Shown: positions 7,319 through 14,693 of the stretch, one piece after another
How the letters are laid out: every line of letters starts with the position of its first letter
How positions within the stretch are numbered: position 1 is the stretch's first letter
NCBI RefSeq assembly: GCF_014161445.1
Contig: NZ_JABBXA010000035.1
Coordinates: 1-39,172, forward strand
Direction of reading: 5' to 3'
From: Microbispora sp. H13382
Lineage (GTDB): Bacteria; Actinomycetota; Actinomycetes; Streptosporangiales; Streptosporangiaceae
DNA length: 39,172 nt
Translations under genes and position numbers: made by a program
Notes under the pieces: generated by a model
The model's input: the letters and a program-made list of their open reading frames with translations, nothing else
Database searches by the model: none
Told to the model about the DNA's origin: nothing

Positions 7319-9037
7319 TCAGCGAGGGGTGAGGACGAGGCGGTAGGCGCCGCCGGCGTTCTGGTTGGCGATGGGGATCGTGACGCTGCCGTTGGTGACG
7401 GTGTAGGCGTTCGACCACACCGTGGTCGGCCCGGAGACGTTCGTCGTGCGTCCCGACGCGGGCACGGACTCGAGGGTGGCGGTGACCGAGGAACCGAGCC
7501 CGCCGATGCCGTCCACCCGGATCGAGCCGTTCCCCGACTGGCCGCCGAAGACGACGCTGAAGGTCCTGCTGCCGGCGTCGTAGGCGGCCACGCCGTCGTT
7601 GTCCGTGGTCGGGGTCACCTTGACGATGTTGCCGGTCTGGTCCGCGTACCACTTGTACATCCAGTACGACGCGGTCGGCCGGCCGTTGTACAGCAGGCCG
7701 TTGAGCGTGCCCGCCTCGTACCAGAACGCCCGCTGCGCGTCACGCACGCCCGCGCGCTCGAACTGCGCCACGTAGTGGTTCGCGCTGCTGGGGACGTCGA
7801 TCTCGCCGGTCGACGCGTACTCGTTGATCGAGATGGGCCGCGGGGAGATGCCGAGCTCGCGCTCCAGATTGCGGTAGGCCTGGACGTTGCCCGTGACCTG
7901 CCGCCAGCCGCTCAGCTCGTGCCACGACACCACCTGGGGCAGCGTGTTCGTGGCCTTGGCGTTGGTGAGGAAGGAGCGCATCCGGTTGACGTCCCAGTAG
8001 GAGTAGCTCGGCCCCATGATGGCCGTGTTCGGCTCGCTCTGCCGGATGCGCTGGTAGGTGCGGACCCAGCCCTCGTTGAAGGAGACGCCCGAAGCCGAGG
8101 GCCAGGTCCAGTCGGGCTCGTTCCAGGGCTCCCACGCGTCGATGTTGGTGACGCCCGCCGACTTCGCCGCGGCGATCATCTTGTCGATCCGGCTGTACCA
8201 GTCGTTCCAGTTCGTCCACCAGTACGGGAAGCCGTCGAAGCTGTCCGCCATGTCGACGGTGATCACCGCGCCGATGGCCGCGGCGTTCCTCCAGATGTTC
8301 AGCGTGTCGCCGATCGGCGCCGGAACGCCGTTGGGCCGGTGCTCGTGCAGCGGCGGGGGCTGGCGCAGCTGCTTGAGCTTCAGCGGCTGCATGACCGACA
8401 CCGGCGGGGTGTTCGCGTCGGACAGGCCGTAGAGGGTGCCCGAGGCGACCCGCGTGACCGGCCGCACGACGGTGGCCGCGTCGACGACGAGCGTGCCGCC
8501 GCCGGCTCCGGGGCCGTTGCTCCACTTCTGGTTGCTCTGACCGTTGCAGGTCCACAGGATGACCGCGGTGCCGTTGGCCGTGCCCGCATGGTCGACGTCC
8601 AGGCACAGGCCCGACTGCGTCCCGGCGATGGACCCGTCGGCGTTCTGCCGCCACTTCTGGTTCGCCTGCCCGTTGCACGACCAGATGATCACCTGCGTGC
8701 CCGGGGAGGTCTGGTTGTTGTAGGCGTCCACGCAGCGCGTGCCGTTCATCGTCCGCAGCTCACCCGCGGAGGTGAACTCGAACCCCTGGTTGGCCTGACC
8801 GTTGCAGTCCCAGATGTCCAGCGGGGTGCCCAGCGTGTCGACGTTGCCCTTCACGTCCAGGCAGCGTCCCGACGCGGCGCCGACCAGCGGGGCCACCGCC
8901 GCCGAGGCGGGGGCCGCCCACGACAGCGCGCTCGCCAGCACGGTCGCCAGGGCCGCTAAGACGCACACGGCGACGGCCGCCGGCGACGGCCGTCCACGGC
9001 GCGCCCGGCCGGATAACGGGGGGGATGTGTCGCGCAT
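7319..9037 (-). CDS. Secreted ricin-lectin (CBM13) glycoside hydrolase of clan GH-A, family unresolved (GH39-like)
   Basis: This 572-residue extracellular enzyme has a signal peptide ending at about residue 47 (APASA|AVAP). A CBM13 beta-trefoil spans about 48-173 (QxW-type motifs NQGF, NQKW, NQKW). A TIM-barrel follows at about 180-490, then a small C-terminal beta-sandwich. The acid/base is very likely Glu307 in WEPWNEPDW and the nucleophile Glu406 in SINEYAS; their spacing of about 100 residues fits clan GH-A. The overall pattern resembles GH39-like exo-enzymes, but I cannot fix the family. A perfect palindromic LacI-type operator lies 173 bp upstream, so it is probably co-induced with the neighbouring importer and GH36 enzyme, whose substrate it may supply. 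Confidence 0.85.
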   Translation of the reverse strand: MRDTSPPLSGRARRGRPSPAAVAVCVLAALATVLASALSWAAPASAAVAPLVGAASGRCLDVKGNVDTLGTPLDIWDCNGQANQGFEFTSAGELRTMNGTRCVDAYNNQTSPGTQVIIWSCNGQANQKWRQNADGSIAGTQSGLCLDVDHAGTANGTAVILWTCNGQSNQKWSNGPGAGGGTLVVDAATVVRPVTRVASGTLYGLSDANTPPVSVMQPLKLKQLRQPPPLHEHRPNGVPAPIGDTLNIWRNAAAIGAVITVDMADSFDGFPYWWTNWNDWYSRIDKMIAAAKSAGVTNIDAWEPWNEPDWTWPSASGVSFNEGWVRTYQRIRQSEPNTAIMGPSYSYWDVNRMRSFLTNAKATNTLPQVVSWHELSGWRQVTGNVQAYRNLERELGISPRPISINEYASTGEIDVPSSANHYVAQFERAGVRDAQRAFWYEAGTLNGLLYNGRPTASYWMYKWYADQTGNIVKVTPTTDNDGVAAYDAGSRTFSVVFGGQSGNGSIRVDGIGGLGSSVTATLESVPASGRTTNVSGPTTVWSNAYTVTNGSVTIPIANQNAGGAYRLVLTPR

Positions 9038-9361
9038 GTTCTTCTCCTGGGGGTGGGAGACGGGCGAGGGCGGGCGGCGTCCCGCACGACGTACGGGGCC
9101 GGCCGGAGCCGGTTCCGATGGATGGACGGATCAGGCCGGCCGCCACGCGCCGCTCGCGGTTCTGCCGGAGTGGCCGGCACCTTGCTTGTTTCCGGGATAT
9201 TGAGGATGCGTTACCGGTAACATCAGGATTTAGGCGCTTCCCCAGCCCTATGTCAAGACCCAACTCAGAGGGCGGTTCGCGAGTTGATGCCCGGATCAGA
9301 CAGAACTACCTGCCCCACGACCCGCTGCGCCGGCGGACGCGGGAGAAACGACGCGGAGTCA
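9038..9361. other. Non-coding leader of the lectin hydrolase
   Basis: No coding signal is visible on either strand. The stretch holds the 5' leader of the minus-strand hydrolase and its operator at 9210-9221. On the far side it runs into the end of a decayed gene. Confidence 0.5.
9210..9221. promoter_or_regulatory. Perfect palindromic LacI-type operator upstream of the lectin hydrolase
   Basis: GTTACCGGTAAC is a perfect 12-bp palindrome. It shares the GTTA/TAAC arms of the sites at 684 and 32746 and lies 173 bp before the hydrolase ATG. Confidence 0.7.
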
Positions 9362-9665
9362 GTCGTCCTCGGCAGGTGGGGCGTAGTCTCCCTCCTCCTG
9401 ATCGGCGATGACCTCGTCAAGTAGGCCGTCGATCTCCACCGCCGTCGTATCCACGCCCGGGCCGGGCTCCGCGGCGTCGGCCACCCACACCGGCTCGTTG
9501 ATCCATTCCTCCCACGACAGCCCGTGCTTGTCAGCCAGATAGCGGGCGCGGTAGAGCCGCGTCGCGTCGTGTAGTTCAGGACCTCCATCAGGAACACCTC
9601 CTCTCCGGGCTCCCGAGGGTCGTAGCCATAGTGGACGGCGACCTCGGCCGTCATCGACACCCAGA
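9362..9665 (-). pseudogene. Frameshifted remnant, possibly EcsC-like C-terminus
   Basis: Two minus-strand frames carry pieces that look like one decayed protein. The first piece reads AEVAVHYGYDPREPGEEVFL, resembling the YGYDPRDPEE region of EcsC-family proteins. After a shift near 9580 the other frame reads YRARYLADKHGLSWEEWINE and ends in an acidic tail (EEGDYAPPAEDD) with a stop at 9362. The 5' part is missing and is replaced by transposase DNA on the other strand. The EcsC assignment rests on one short motif and is tentative. The frame break and truncation are seen directly. Confidence 0.45.
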
Positions 9666-9708
9666 GTGGAAGACCTCCACCAACCCGCCACCACCACGCA
9701 GGGGACAG

Positions 9709-9901
9709 ATCGTCCCCCGCAATTCCGACGTCAAGGGCTTCCACGTGCTCATAAGCCGCTGGGTCATCGAACGCACCCTTGGATGGCTGATGCTGCACCG
9801 CAGGCTCGCCCGCGACTACGACACGTTGCCCGCAAGCTCCGAAGCGTTGATCCAATTGCGATGATCGACAACGTCAGCAAGTGTGTAACCGGCGAAACTA
9901 C
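9709..9901 (+). mobile_element. Transposase C-terminal remnant (IS5/IS4-type DDE), left copy
   Basis: The plus strand reads GFHVLISRWVIERTLGWLML, then HRRLARDYDTLPASSEALI. This is the C-terminal signature of IS5-family DDE transposases, including the catalytic-E helix RWVIERTxGWL. A one-base deletion near 9854 breaks the frame relative to the right copy; the true tail AMIDNVSK-VTGETTPT continues in the next frame. The N-terminal two thirds are absent. It abuts a LuxR fragment immediately downstream, so insertion truncated that gene. Confidence 0.8.
9835..9901 (+). repeat. Inverted repeat, left copy (transposase 3' end)
   Basis: This 67-bp segment matches the reverse complement of 11582-11649 almost perfectly, apart from one base deletion and a few substitutions. 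Together they bracket about 1.7 kb. Confidence 0.85.
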
Positions 9902-9914
9902 GCCTACCGATGGG

Positions 9915-10228
9915 CCTGGCTGACCGACGCGATCAGCCGGGTGTCGGAGGGCGACGCGGTCTTCTCGCCGAGGCTGGCCGGGTTCGTGCTCGACGCGTTC
10001 GCCTTGACCGAGACGCCGCCCATCGATCCCGAGCTCGATTCGCTCACCCAGCGAGAGCGCGAGGTGCTGCGGCTCATCGCCCGCGGCTACGCGTACAAGG
10101 AGATCGCCAAGCAGCTGGCCATCTCGGTGAAGACCGTCGAGACGCACGTGTCGAGCGTGCTGCGCAAGCTCCAGTTGTCGAACCGCCACGAGCTCTCCCG
10201 CTGGGCCACCGCCCGACGCCTGGTCTGA
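9915..10228 (+). pseudogene. 5'-truncated NarL/LuxR-family response regulator
   Basis: The surviving part begins in the linker (LTDAISRVSEGDAVFSPRLAG). It contains a complete LuxR helix-turn-helix of about 60 residues: LTQREREVLRLIARGYAYKE, then IAKQLAISVKTVETHVSSVL. The tail (SNRHELSRWATARRLV) is typical of NarL-type regulators. The receiver domain with the phospho-acceptor Asp is missing, because transposase DNA directly precedes the fragment. A DNA-binding stub could be made from a chance start, but no ribosome site is evident. The original partner kinase is not in the window. Confidence 0.8.
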
Positions 10229-10249
10229 TCCGGCTGACTGGTTTGTACG

Positions 10250-10335
10250 TTACTCGTTTAATATGCCCCGATTGTGAATGCGGGCGAACCGTACGGCATG
10301 ATCCGTCTATGGAACGTTGGTGTACAAACGAGTAA
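10250..10335. repeat. Inverted repeat in the lipoprotein promoter region
   Basis: TTACTCGTTT (10250-10259) and AAACGAGTAA (10326-10335) are perfect 10-bp inverted copies 66 bp apart, between the LuxR remnant and the lipoprotein gene. The second copy overlaps the lipoprotein ribosome-binding region. Function is unknown. Confidence 0.5.
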
Positions 10336-10347
10336 GGCGGACAAACC

Positions 10348-11064
10348 GTGCCATCCCCCCGAGTTCTCCTCGCCATCGCCCTTTCGGCGGCGCTGACCGC
10401 CTCCTGTGGAGGTTTGGACGAGGAGCCGGTCGCTTCTTCACCGTCCAAGAAGCCGAAGAAGACCGCGGAGGCCGTCAAGGCCGCATCTGGATGCGACGAA
10501 GCGGGGGACGGCTTCGAGAGCGACGTGAAGCTGGTCCGATGCCTCACCGAGAAGTTCTGGGCGAAGCAGTTCAAGGACGCAGGTGGAACGTACCAACCCA
10601 TCAAGAAGTTCATCGCGTACCGAGGGAACAAGGCGCCGTCCGCGGCGAACTGCGCAGGCGAGAAGGCCGAGCCGGAGAACGCGTTCTACTGCTCGGACGG
10701 GCACTTCATCGCGTACGACGCGGACTGGATGAAGTCGATGTACCGGCAGATCGGAGACAGCGCCGTATACTTCGTCGTTCCCCACGAGTTCGGACATTCC
10801 GTACAGGCACAGCTGGAAACCGAGTTCAAGTACAACGTGAAGCTGGAGCTTCAGGCGGACTGCTATGCGGGTGCCACGCTCGCCGGGTTGGTCGAGTCGG
10901 AGGAGCTCGAGCTGGAGGAGGGCGACGACGACGAGCTGATCGCCAATCTGGAGGCGGTGGGCGACCCCACCGACGCCTGGTGGGAGCCGGACGCCCACGG
11001 CACACCCGAGAAGCGGATGAATGCCTGGGTCAAGGGATTCGAAAAGGGCGTCGACGCCTGCTGA
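10348..11064 (+). CDS. Putative neutral zinc metallopeptidase lipoprotein (YpfJ/Zn_peptidase family)
   Basis: This 238-residue exported lipoprotein has a lipobox LTASC with Cys20 as lipidation site, then a Ser/Lys/Pro-rich tether. The catalytic core has the HEFGH zinc motif (His146, Glu147, His150) followed by ELQADCYAG, which supplies the third ligand. This combination defines the YpfJ-like putative neutral metallopeptidases. A DE-rich patch (EELELEEGDDDE) precedes the end. The GTG start is chosen because it places the signal peptide correctly and AAGGCGG lies upstream. It is the only apparently intact gene between two inverted transposase ends, and its substrate is unknown. Confidence 0.85.
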   Translation: MPSPRVLLAIALSAALTASCGGLDEEPVASSPSKKPKKTAEAVKAASGCDEAGDGFESDVKLVRCLTEKFWAKQFKDAGGTYQPIKKFIAYRGNKAPSAANCAGEKAEPENAFYCSDGHFIAYDADWMKSMYRQIGDSAVYFVVPHEFGHSVQAQLETEFKYNVKLELQADCYAGATLAGLVESEELELEEGDDDELIANLEAVGDPTDAWWEPDAHGTPEKRMNAWVKGFEKGVDAC

Positions 11065-11122
11065 GCGGCGGCATAAAGTCGGTGGTCGGAGGAGGACACG
11101 TGGGGCGTACGGATCCGGTCAT

Positions 11123-11560
11123 GTGCTCTTGGGGCTCCTCGCGGCCGCGAACGTGCTGAACAACCGGGTCGCCAGACGCTGGGCCCCGCTGACGTCGGCC
11201 GTCGCGACGGGAGCGCTGCTGCTGGTCGCCCGCCATGAGGGGCTGACCCGGCCGGAGCTGGGCTTCCGCGGGACCCGGCGGGGCGCGCGCATCGGAGGGG
11301 GGCTCGCCGCCGGGGTGGCGGCCGTCTACGCGGCGGGAGTCGTGCTTCCACGCACCCGCCCGCTCTTCCACGACGAGAGGGCGCTGTCGCCGTCGCGCCG
11401 CCGCGTCCTGGAGGAGGCCCTGGTGCAGGTGCCGTTCGGGACGGTGCTGCTCGAAGAGGTGGGCTTCCGCGGCGTGCTGCCCGCGCTGCTCGAGCGCGAG
11501 CTTCCCGCCCGTACGGCGGTCGCCGCCTCGGCCGCGCTGTTCGGGCACTTTTCGTCCTAG
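11123..11560 (+). pseudogene. 3'-truncated CPBP-family intramembrane protease (Abi/CAAX-type)
   Basis: The frame encodes several hydrophobic segments and the first CPBP motif, LLEEVGFRGVLPALL (EExxxR). It stops at ALFGHFSS, where the second motif (FxxxH) and the remaining helices should follow. The break coincides with the right-hand transposase end, so an insertion removed the 3' half. The start is uncertain. A good GGAGGA site precedes a GTG at 11100, but that frame closes quickly, so there may also be a frameshift near the 5' end. The EEVGFRG motif makes the family call firm. The product is probably inactive. Confidence 0.7.
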
Positions 11561-11581
11561 CACCTCCCTCTCCAGGTTGGT

Positions 11582-11649
11582 GTAGTTTCGCCGGTTACAC
11601 GCTTGCTGACGTTGTCGATCATCGCAATGTGGATCATCGCTTCGGAGCT
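11582..11649 (-). mobile_element. Transposase 3'-end remnant, right copy (inverted)
   Basis: Read on the minus strand this encodes SSEAMIHIAMIDNVSKRVTG followed by ETTP, the intact form of the IS5-type transposase tail seen at 9835-9901. It is an inverted copy with its 3' end pointing inward. Everything upstream in the transposase is absent, and the DNA to the right (to 11756) has no recognisable gene. Confidence 0.75.
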
Positions 11650-11756
11650 GCGCATGCCGTACAAATCAACCAGCAGACATAGGCGACTTCAGCTCACAAG
11701 ACGCACCCAAAACTCCCTCTCGGGCGGCGGACGGTCGATCGGCGGCGCCGGCCGGT

Positions 11757-13010
11757 TCACGCCCGCCGGTGCGCCTGCTCAGACGTACGGTTCACGAGGA
11801 CGCGGGCGAGGACGACGGTCACGACACCGGCAAGGACGACGGACAGCAGCCCGACGCGCAGGCTGATCAGGTCGGCGACGAAGCCGACGAGGGGCGGCGA
11901 CAGCAGGAATCCTCCGCGCAGCAGCCAGCTGACGACGGTCAGGCCGGTGCCGGCGGGCAGCCCGGGCAGCTCGTCGGCGGCGTGCATGGCCGCGGGCACG
12001 AGGGTGGCGAAGCCCAGCCCGGCCAGAGCGAAGCCGGCCAGCGCGGTCGCGACCGACGGCACGGCGAGGGCGGCGCCCATGCCGGCGGCGGCCAGGACTC
12101 CTCCCGCGCGGGCCACGGTGCGCTGGCCGAAACGGTTCACGACGCGGTCGCCGGTGAGACGGCCGGTGGTCATGGCGGCCTGGAAGGCGACGACGGCCAG
12201 GCCCGCGGTGGCGGCGTTCGCGTGCAGGTCGCTGAGAAAGAGGGCGCCCCAGGACGCGCCCGCGTCCTCGACCAGGGCGCCGCAGGCGGCGAGCACGCCG
12301 AGCACGGCGAGCATCCGCACGGCGGAACCGGCGAACGAGCGCCGGCCTCCGTGGGCGGGCGGGACGGCCGGGTGGCCGTCGGCGGCGGCGAGGTCCTGGA
12401 CTTCGGCGGACCGCTCGGCGTCCTCCGGGCCGGGCAGCAGGAACCGGTAGGCGACGACGGCGACGACGCTGAACAGCGCCGCGGAGATGCTCAGGTGGAC
12501 CGCGAGAGGGATGTGCAGGCCGGCTGCGGCCGAACCCATCAATCCGCCGACGACCGCGCCGACGCTCCACAGGCCGTGCAGCGAATTGAGGATGGACCGC
12601 CCGTACAGGCGCTGCACCCGCAGGCCGTGGGCGTTCTGCGCGACGTCGACGACCGCGTCGAGAGCGCCCACCACGAACAGCGCGCCGCCCAGCGCGATCC
12701 AGTTCGGCGCGAGGGGGATGACCAGCGTCGCGATCGTGGTCACGACGATCCCGAACGCCGCCACGCGCGCCGAACGGAACCGGCGGATCGCGGCGCCGGC
12801 CAGCAGCCCGGCCAGCAACGCGCCGATCGAGGTCCCGGCCAGCGCGGTCCCGAGGACGGCGTTGCTCACCCCGAGATCGGCCTTGATCTGCGGATATCGC
12901 GGGACGACGTTGAAGAACACGGCGCCGTTGGTGAGGAACAGCGCGGCGACGGCGGCGCGGGCCTGGCGCGCCTGACGAGTGGGGGCGGTCAGGGAGGGGG
13001 CGGCGGGCAT
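11757..13010 (-). CDS. MFS transporter (YbjJ/MosC-like)
   Basis: This 417-residue membrane protein has about 12 hydrophobic segments. It begins with a basic N-terminus and FLTNGAVFFNVVPRYPQIKA, the opening typical of the YbjJ/MosC-like branch of the major facilitator superfamily. A hydrophilic central loop of about 40 residues (PEDAERSAEVQDLAAADGH) separates the two halves. The ATG at 13010 is preferred because GGAAAG lies just upstream; a GTG at 13025 is possible. It is the last gene of a minus-strand operon after the acetyltransferase and TetR genes, 43 nt after the latter. An export role controlled by that TetR is likely, with unknown substrate. Confidence 0.88.
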   Translation of the reverse strand: MPAAPSLTAPTRQARQARAAVAALFLTNGAVFFNVVPRYPQIKADLGVSNAVLGTALAGTSIGALLAGLLAGAAIRRFRSARVAAFGIVVTTIATLVIPLAPNWIALGGALFVVGALDAVVDVAQNAHGLRVQRLYGRSILNSLHGLWSVGAVVGGLMGSAAAGLHIPLAVHLSISAALFSVVAVVAYRFLLPGPEDAERSAEVQDLAAADGHPAVPPAHGGRRSFAGSAVRMLAVLGVLAACGALVEDAGASWGALFLSDLHANAATAGLAVVAFQAAMTTGRLTGDRVVNRFGQRTVARAGGVLAAAGMGAALAVPSVATALAGFALAGLGFATLVPAAMHAADELPGLPAGTGLTVVSWLLRGGFLLSPPLVGFVADLISLRVGLLSVVLAGVVTVVLARVLVNRTSEQAHRRA

Positions 13011-13053
13011 GGACTTTCCGATCACAGTGGTGCGGTCGAGGGAACGGCGCGGG

Positions 13054-13632
13054 TCAGCGCAGGTAACGGTCGATGGCGTGGCGGATCTGCTCGGGCGTCA
13101 TCGGGTCGGTCGACAACGCGCTGTGCAGCACCAGCCCCTCGATGAGCGCGTCCAGTTCCCGGGCCGTGGTGGGGTCGAAGTGGCGTTCCAGCGCCTGACG
13201 GCTGCGCGCCATCCACGCCTGGGTGACGGCCCTCAGTGCCGGGTTGCGCGCCGCGGCCAGGTACAGCTCCACGGCGAGGACGAGGTCGCGCTGTGCGCCG
13301 AGCAGGTCGTCCGACACCAGCGCGATGACGGCCTCGACCGCCGCCTTCCGGTCGGGGGCGGCACGCATGCGCTCGTCGAAGACGCGGGCCACGGATTCGG
13401 CGTGCCGGGTGAACGCCTCGGCGAGCACCTCGTCCAGCGACGTGAAGTGGTAGGTCATCGACCCCAGCGGCACGTCGGCGACGCGGGCGATCTCCCGATG
13501 CGTCGTCCCGGCCACGCCCCGCTCGGCGATGACGGTCAGCGCGGCGTCGATCAGCCGATCCCGCCGTCCGGGGTCGTGCCGGCGGGGCCGCCGTGGGACC
13601 GGCGGGCGCGAAGCGGCGGCGGGGCCGCTCAC
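13054..13632 (-). CDS. TetR-family transcriptional regulator
   Basis: This 192-residue repressor has an N-terminal TetR helix-turn-helix at about residues 20-70 (RDRLIDAALTVIAERGVAGT, then THREIARVADVPLGSMTYHF). An alpha-helical ligand domain follows. The GTG start overlaps the acetyltransferase stop by 4 nt (GTGA), so the two are translationally coupled. It probably controls its own operon, including the downstream MFS gene. A perfect inverted repeat, TGTAC-GAGT-GTACA, lies at the acetyltransferase start and is the best operator candidate. The ligand is unknown. Confidence 0.9.
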   Translation of the reverse strand: MSGPAAASRPPVPRRPRRHDPGRRDRLIDAALTVIAERGVAGTTHREIARVADVPLGSMTYHFTSLDEVLAEAFTRHAESVARVFDERMRAAPDRKAAVEAVIALVSDDLLGAQRDLVLAVELYLAAARNPALRAVTQAWMARSRQALERHFDPTTARELDALIEGLVLHSALSTDPMTPEQIRHAIDRYLR

Positions 13633-14216
13633 GCCGTGCCCGGGCCGATCGTCCGGATCACCCGGGCGGGGTTGCCCACCGCCACGACGTTCGCCGGCAG
13701 GTCCCGGGTCACCACCGCGCCGGCGCCGACGACGCTGCCCTCCCCGATGGTGACTCCCGCCAGGACGATCGCCCCGCTGCCCAGCCACACGTTGTCGCCG
13801 ATGGTGATCGGCTTGGCGGCCTCCCATTTCGCGCGGCGAAGCTCCGGATCCACCGGGTGCGTCGGGGTGAGCAGCTGGACGTTCGTACCGATCTGCACGT
13901 CGTCGCCGATCGTGATCGGCGCGACGTCGAGGGCGACGAGCCCGTAGTTGACGAACGAACGGGCGCCGACGCGGATGTGACTGCCGTAGTCCACCCGCAG
14001 CGGCGGCCGGATGTAGGTGTCCTCGCCGATCTCCCCCAGCAGCTCGGTGAGCAGCCGCCGGCGCTCCCGGGAGTCGCGGGCGGGGGTGGAGTTGAACGCC
14101 TCCATCAGGTCCATGGCCCGCAGATGGTGCTCGGCCAGCTCCGGGTCGTCGGCGATGTACAGGTCACCGGCGAGCATCCGCTCACGCATCGAGCGGCCGT
14201 CCGAGTCAGGCACCAT
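13629..14216 (-). CDS. Sugar O-acetyltransferase (maltose/galactoside/NodL type, left-handed beta-helix)
   Basis: This 195-residue acetyl-CoA-dependent acetyltransferase is of the LacA/Maa/NodL family. The N-terminal Maa domain is visible (MRERMLAGDLYIADDPEL). The hexapeptide-repeat beta-helix follows, with the catalytic-histidine motif (LLTPTHPVDPELRR) and the closing GAGAVVTRDLPANVVAVGNP. The start at 14216 gives the family length; a longer reading frame adds 47 unsupported residues. It is the first gene of an operon with tetR and an MFS transporter. Acetylation of a sugar-like compound followed by export is a reasonable guess. The PadR gene is divergent, 141 bp away. Confidence 0.92.
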   Translation of the reverse strand: MVPDSDGRSMRERMLAGDLYIADDPELAEHHLRAMDLMEAFNSTPARDSRERRRLLTELLGEIGEDTYIRPPLRVDYGSHIRVGARSFVNYGLVALDVAPITIGDDVQIGTNVQLLTPTHPVDPELRRAKWEAAKPITIGDNVWLGSGAIVLAGVTIGEGSVVGAGAVVTRDLPANVVAVGNPARVIRTIGPGTA

Positions 14217-14217
14217 A

Positions 14218-14231
14218 TGTACGAGTGTACA
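14218..14231. promoter_or_regulatory. Inverted repeat at the acetyltransferase-tetR-MFS operon start
   Basis: TGTAC-GAGT-GTACA has perfect 5-bp arms and sits directly upstream of the acetyltransferase ATG. The word ATATGTACG occurs twice nearby (from 14215 and again around 14237). The co-encoded TetR is the natural candidate binder. Confidence 0.4.
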
Positions 14232-14357
14232 CACGATATGTACGCCCGTACGTATCCCGGGATGCCCCGAGGTCCGGCCGGCGGGCTGTGCCGCGGGTAA
14301 GGCGGGACTCATCGCACGGCTATAGGCGAGAACGAGCCGAAGACGCAACATCGACAT

Positions 14358-14693
14358 ATGTCGGATAAGCCTCGTATGACCAGCCCCACGCTGAAAGTGA
14401 TCGAAGTCTTCCTCGCGGAACCGGACAGGGAGTTCTACGGGCTGGAGTTGCGCGCGGCCACCGGCCTGGCGAACGGGACGCTCTACAAGCGGCTGATGGA
14501 TCTGGAAGCGTATGGGTGGCTGGAGAGCCGGTGGGAGTATCCGGACGCGGACGAGCGGGCCGGGCGGCCACCGCGCAGGTACTACCGCCTGACACGGGAG
14601 GGTGCCGTGCAGGCCCGCGAGAAGGCGGAAGGGGCCGCTCGCGCTCGCGCGAGAGGCGGTCTCCGCGCCCGGCTGGGAACGCAGGGGGCGTGA
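14358..14693 (+). CDS. PadR-family transcriptional regulator
   Basis: This 111-residue winged-helix regulator reads TSPTLKVIEVFLAEPDREFY, then GLELRAATGLANGTLYKRLM. The wing contains RPPRRYYRLTREGAVQARE, the diagnostic PadR motif. An internal ATG at 14376 (MTSPTLKV) with GGATAAG upstream may be the true start. The stop overlaps the next gene by 4 nt (GTGA), so the pair is co-translated. In actinomycetes PadR genes often control the adjoining membrane-protein gene, which fits the downstream HD-domain protein with membrane helices. Confidence 0.9.
   Translation: MSDKPRMTSPTLKVIEVFLAEPDREFYGLELRAATGLANGTLYKRLMDLEAYGWLESRWEYPDADERAGRPPRRYYRLTREGAVQAREKAEGAARARARGGLRARLGTQGA

Noticed and set aside
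11769..13145. 458-codon plus-strand frame opposite the MFS gene
   Set aside because: The sequence is rich in Asp, Gly, Gln and Arg with no helices or motifs, while the minus strand gives a clear 12-helix MFS protein.
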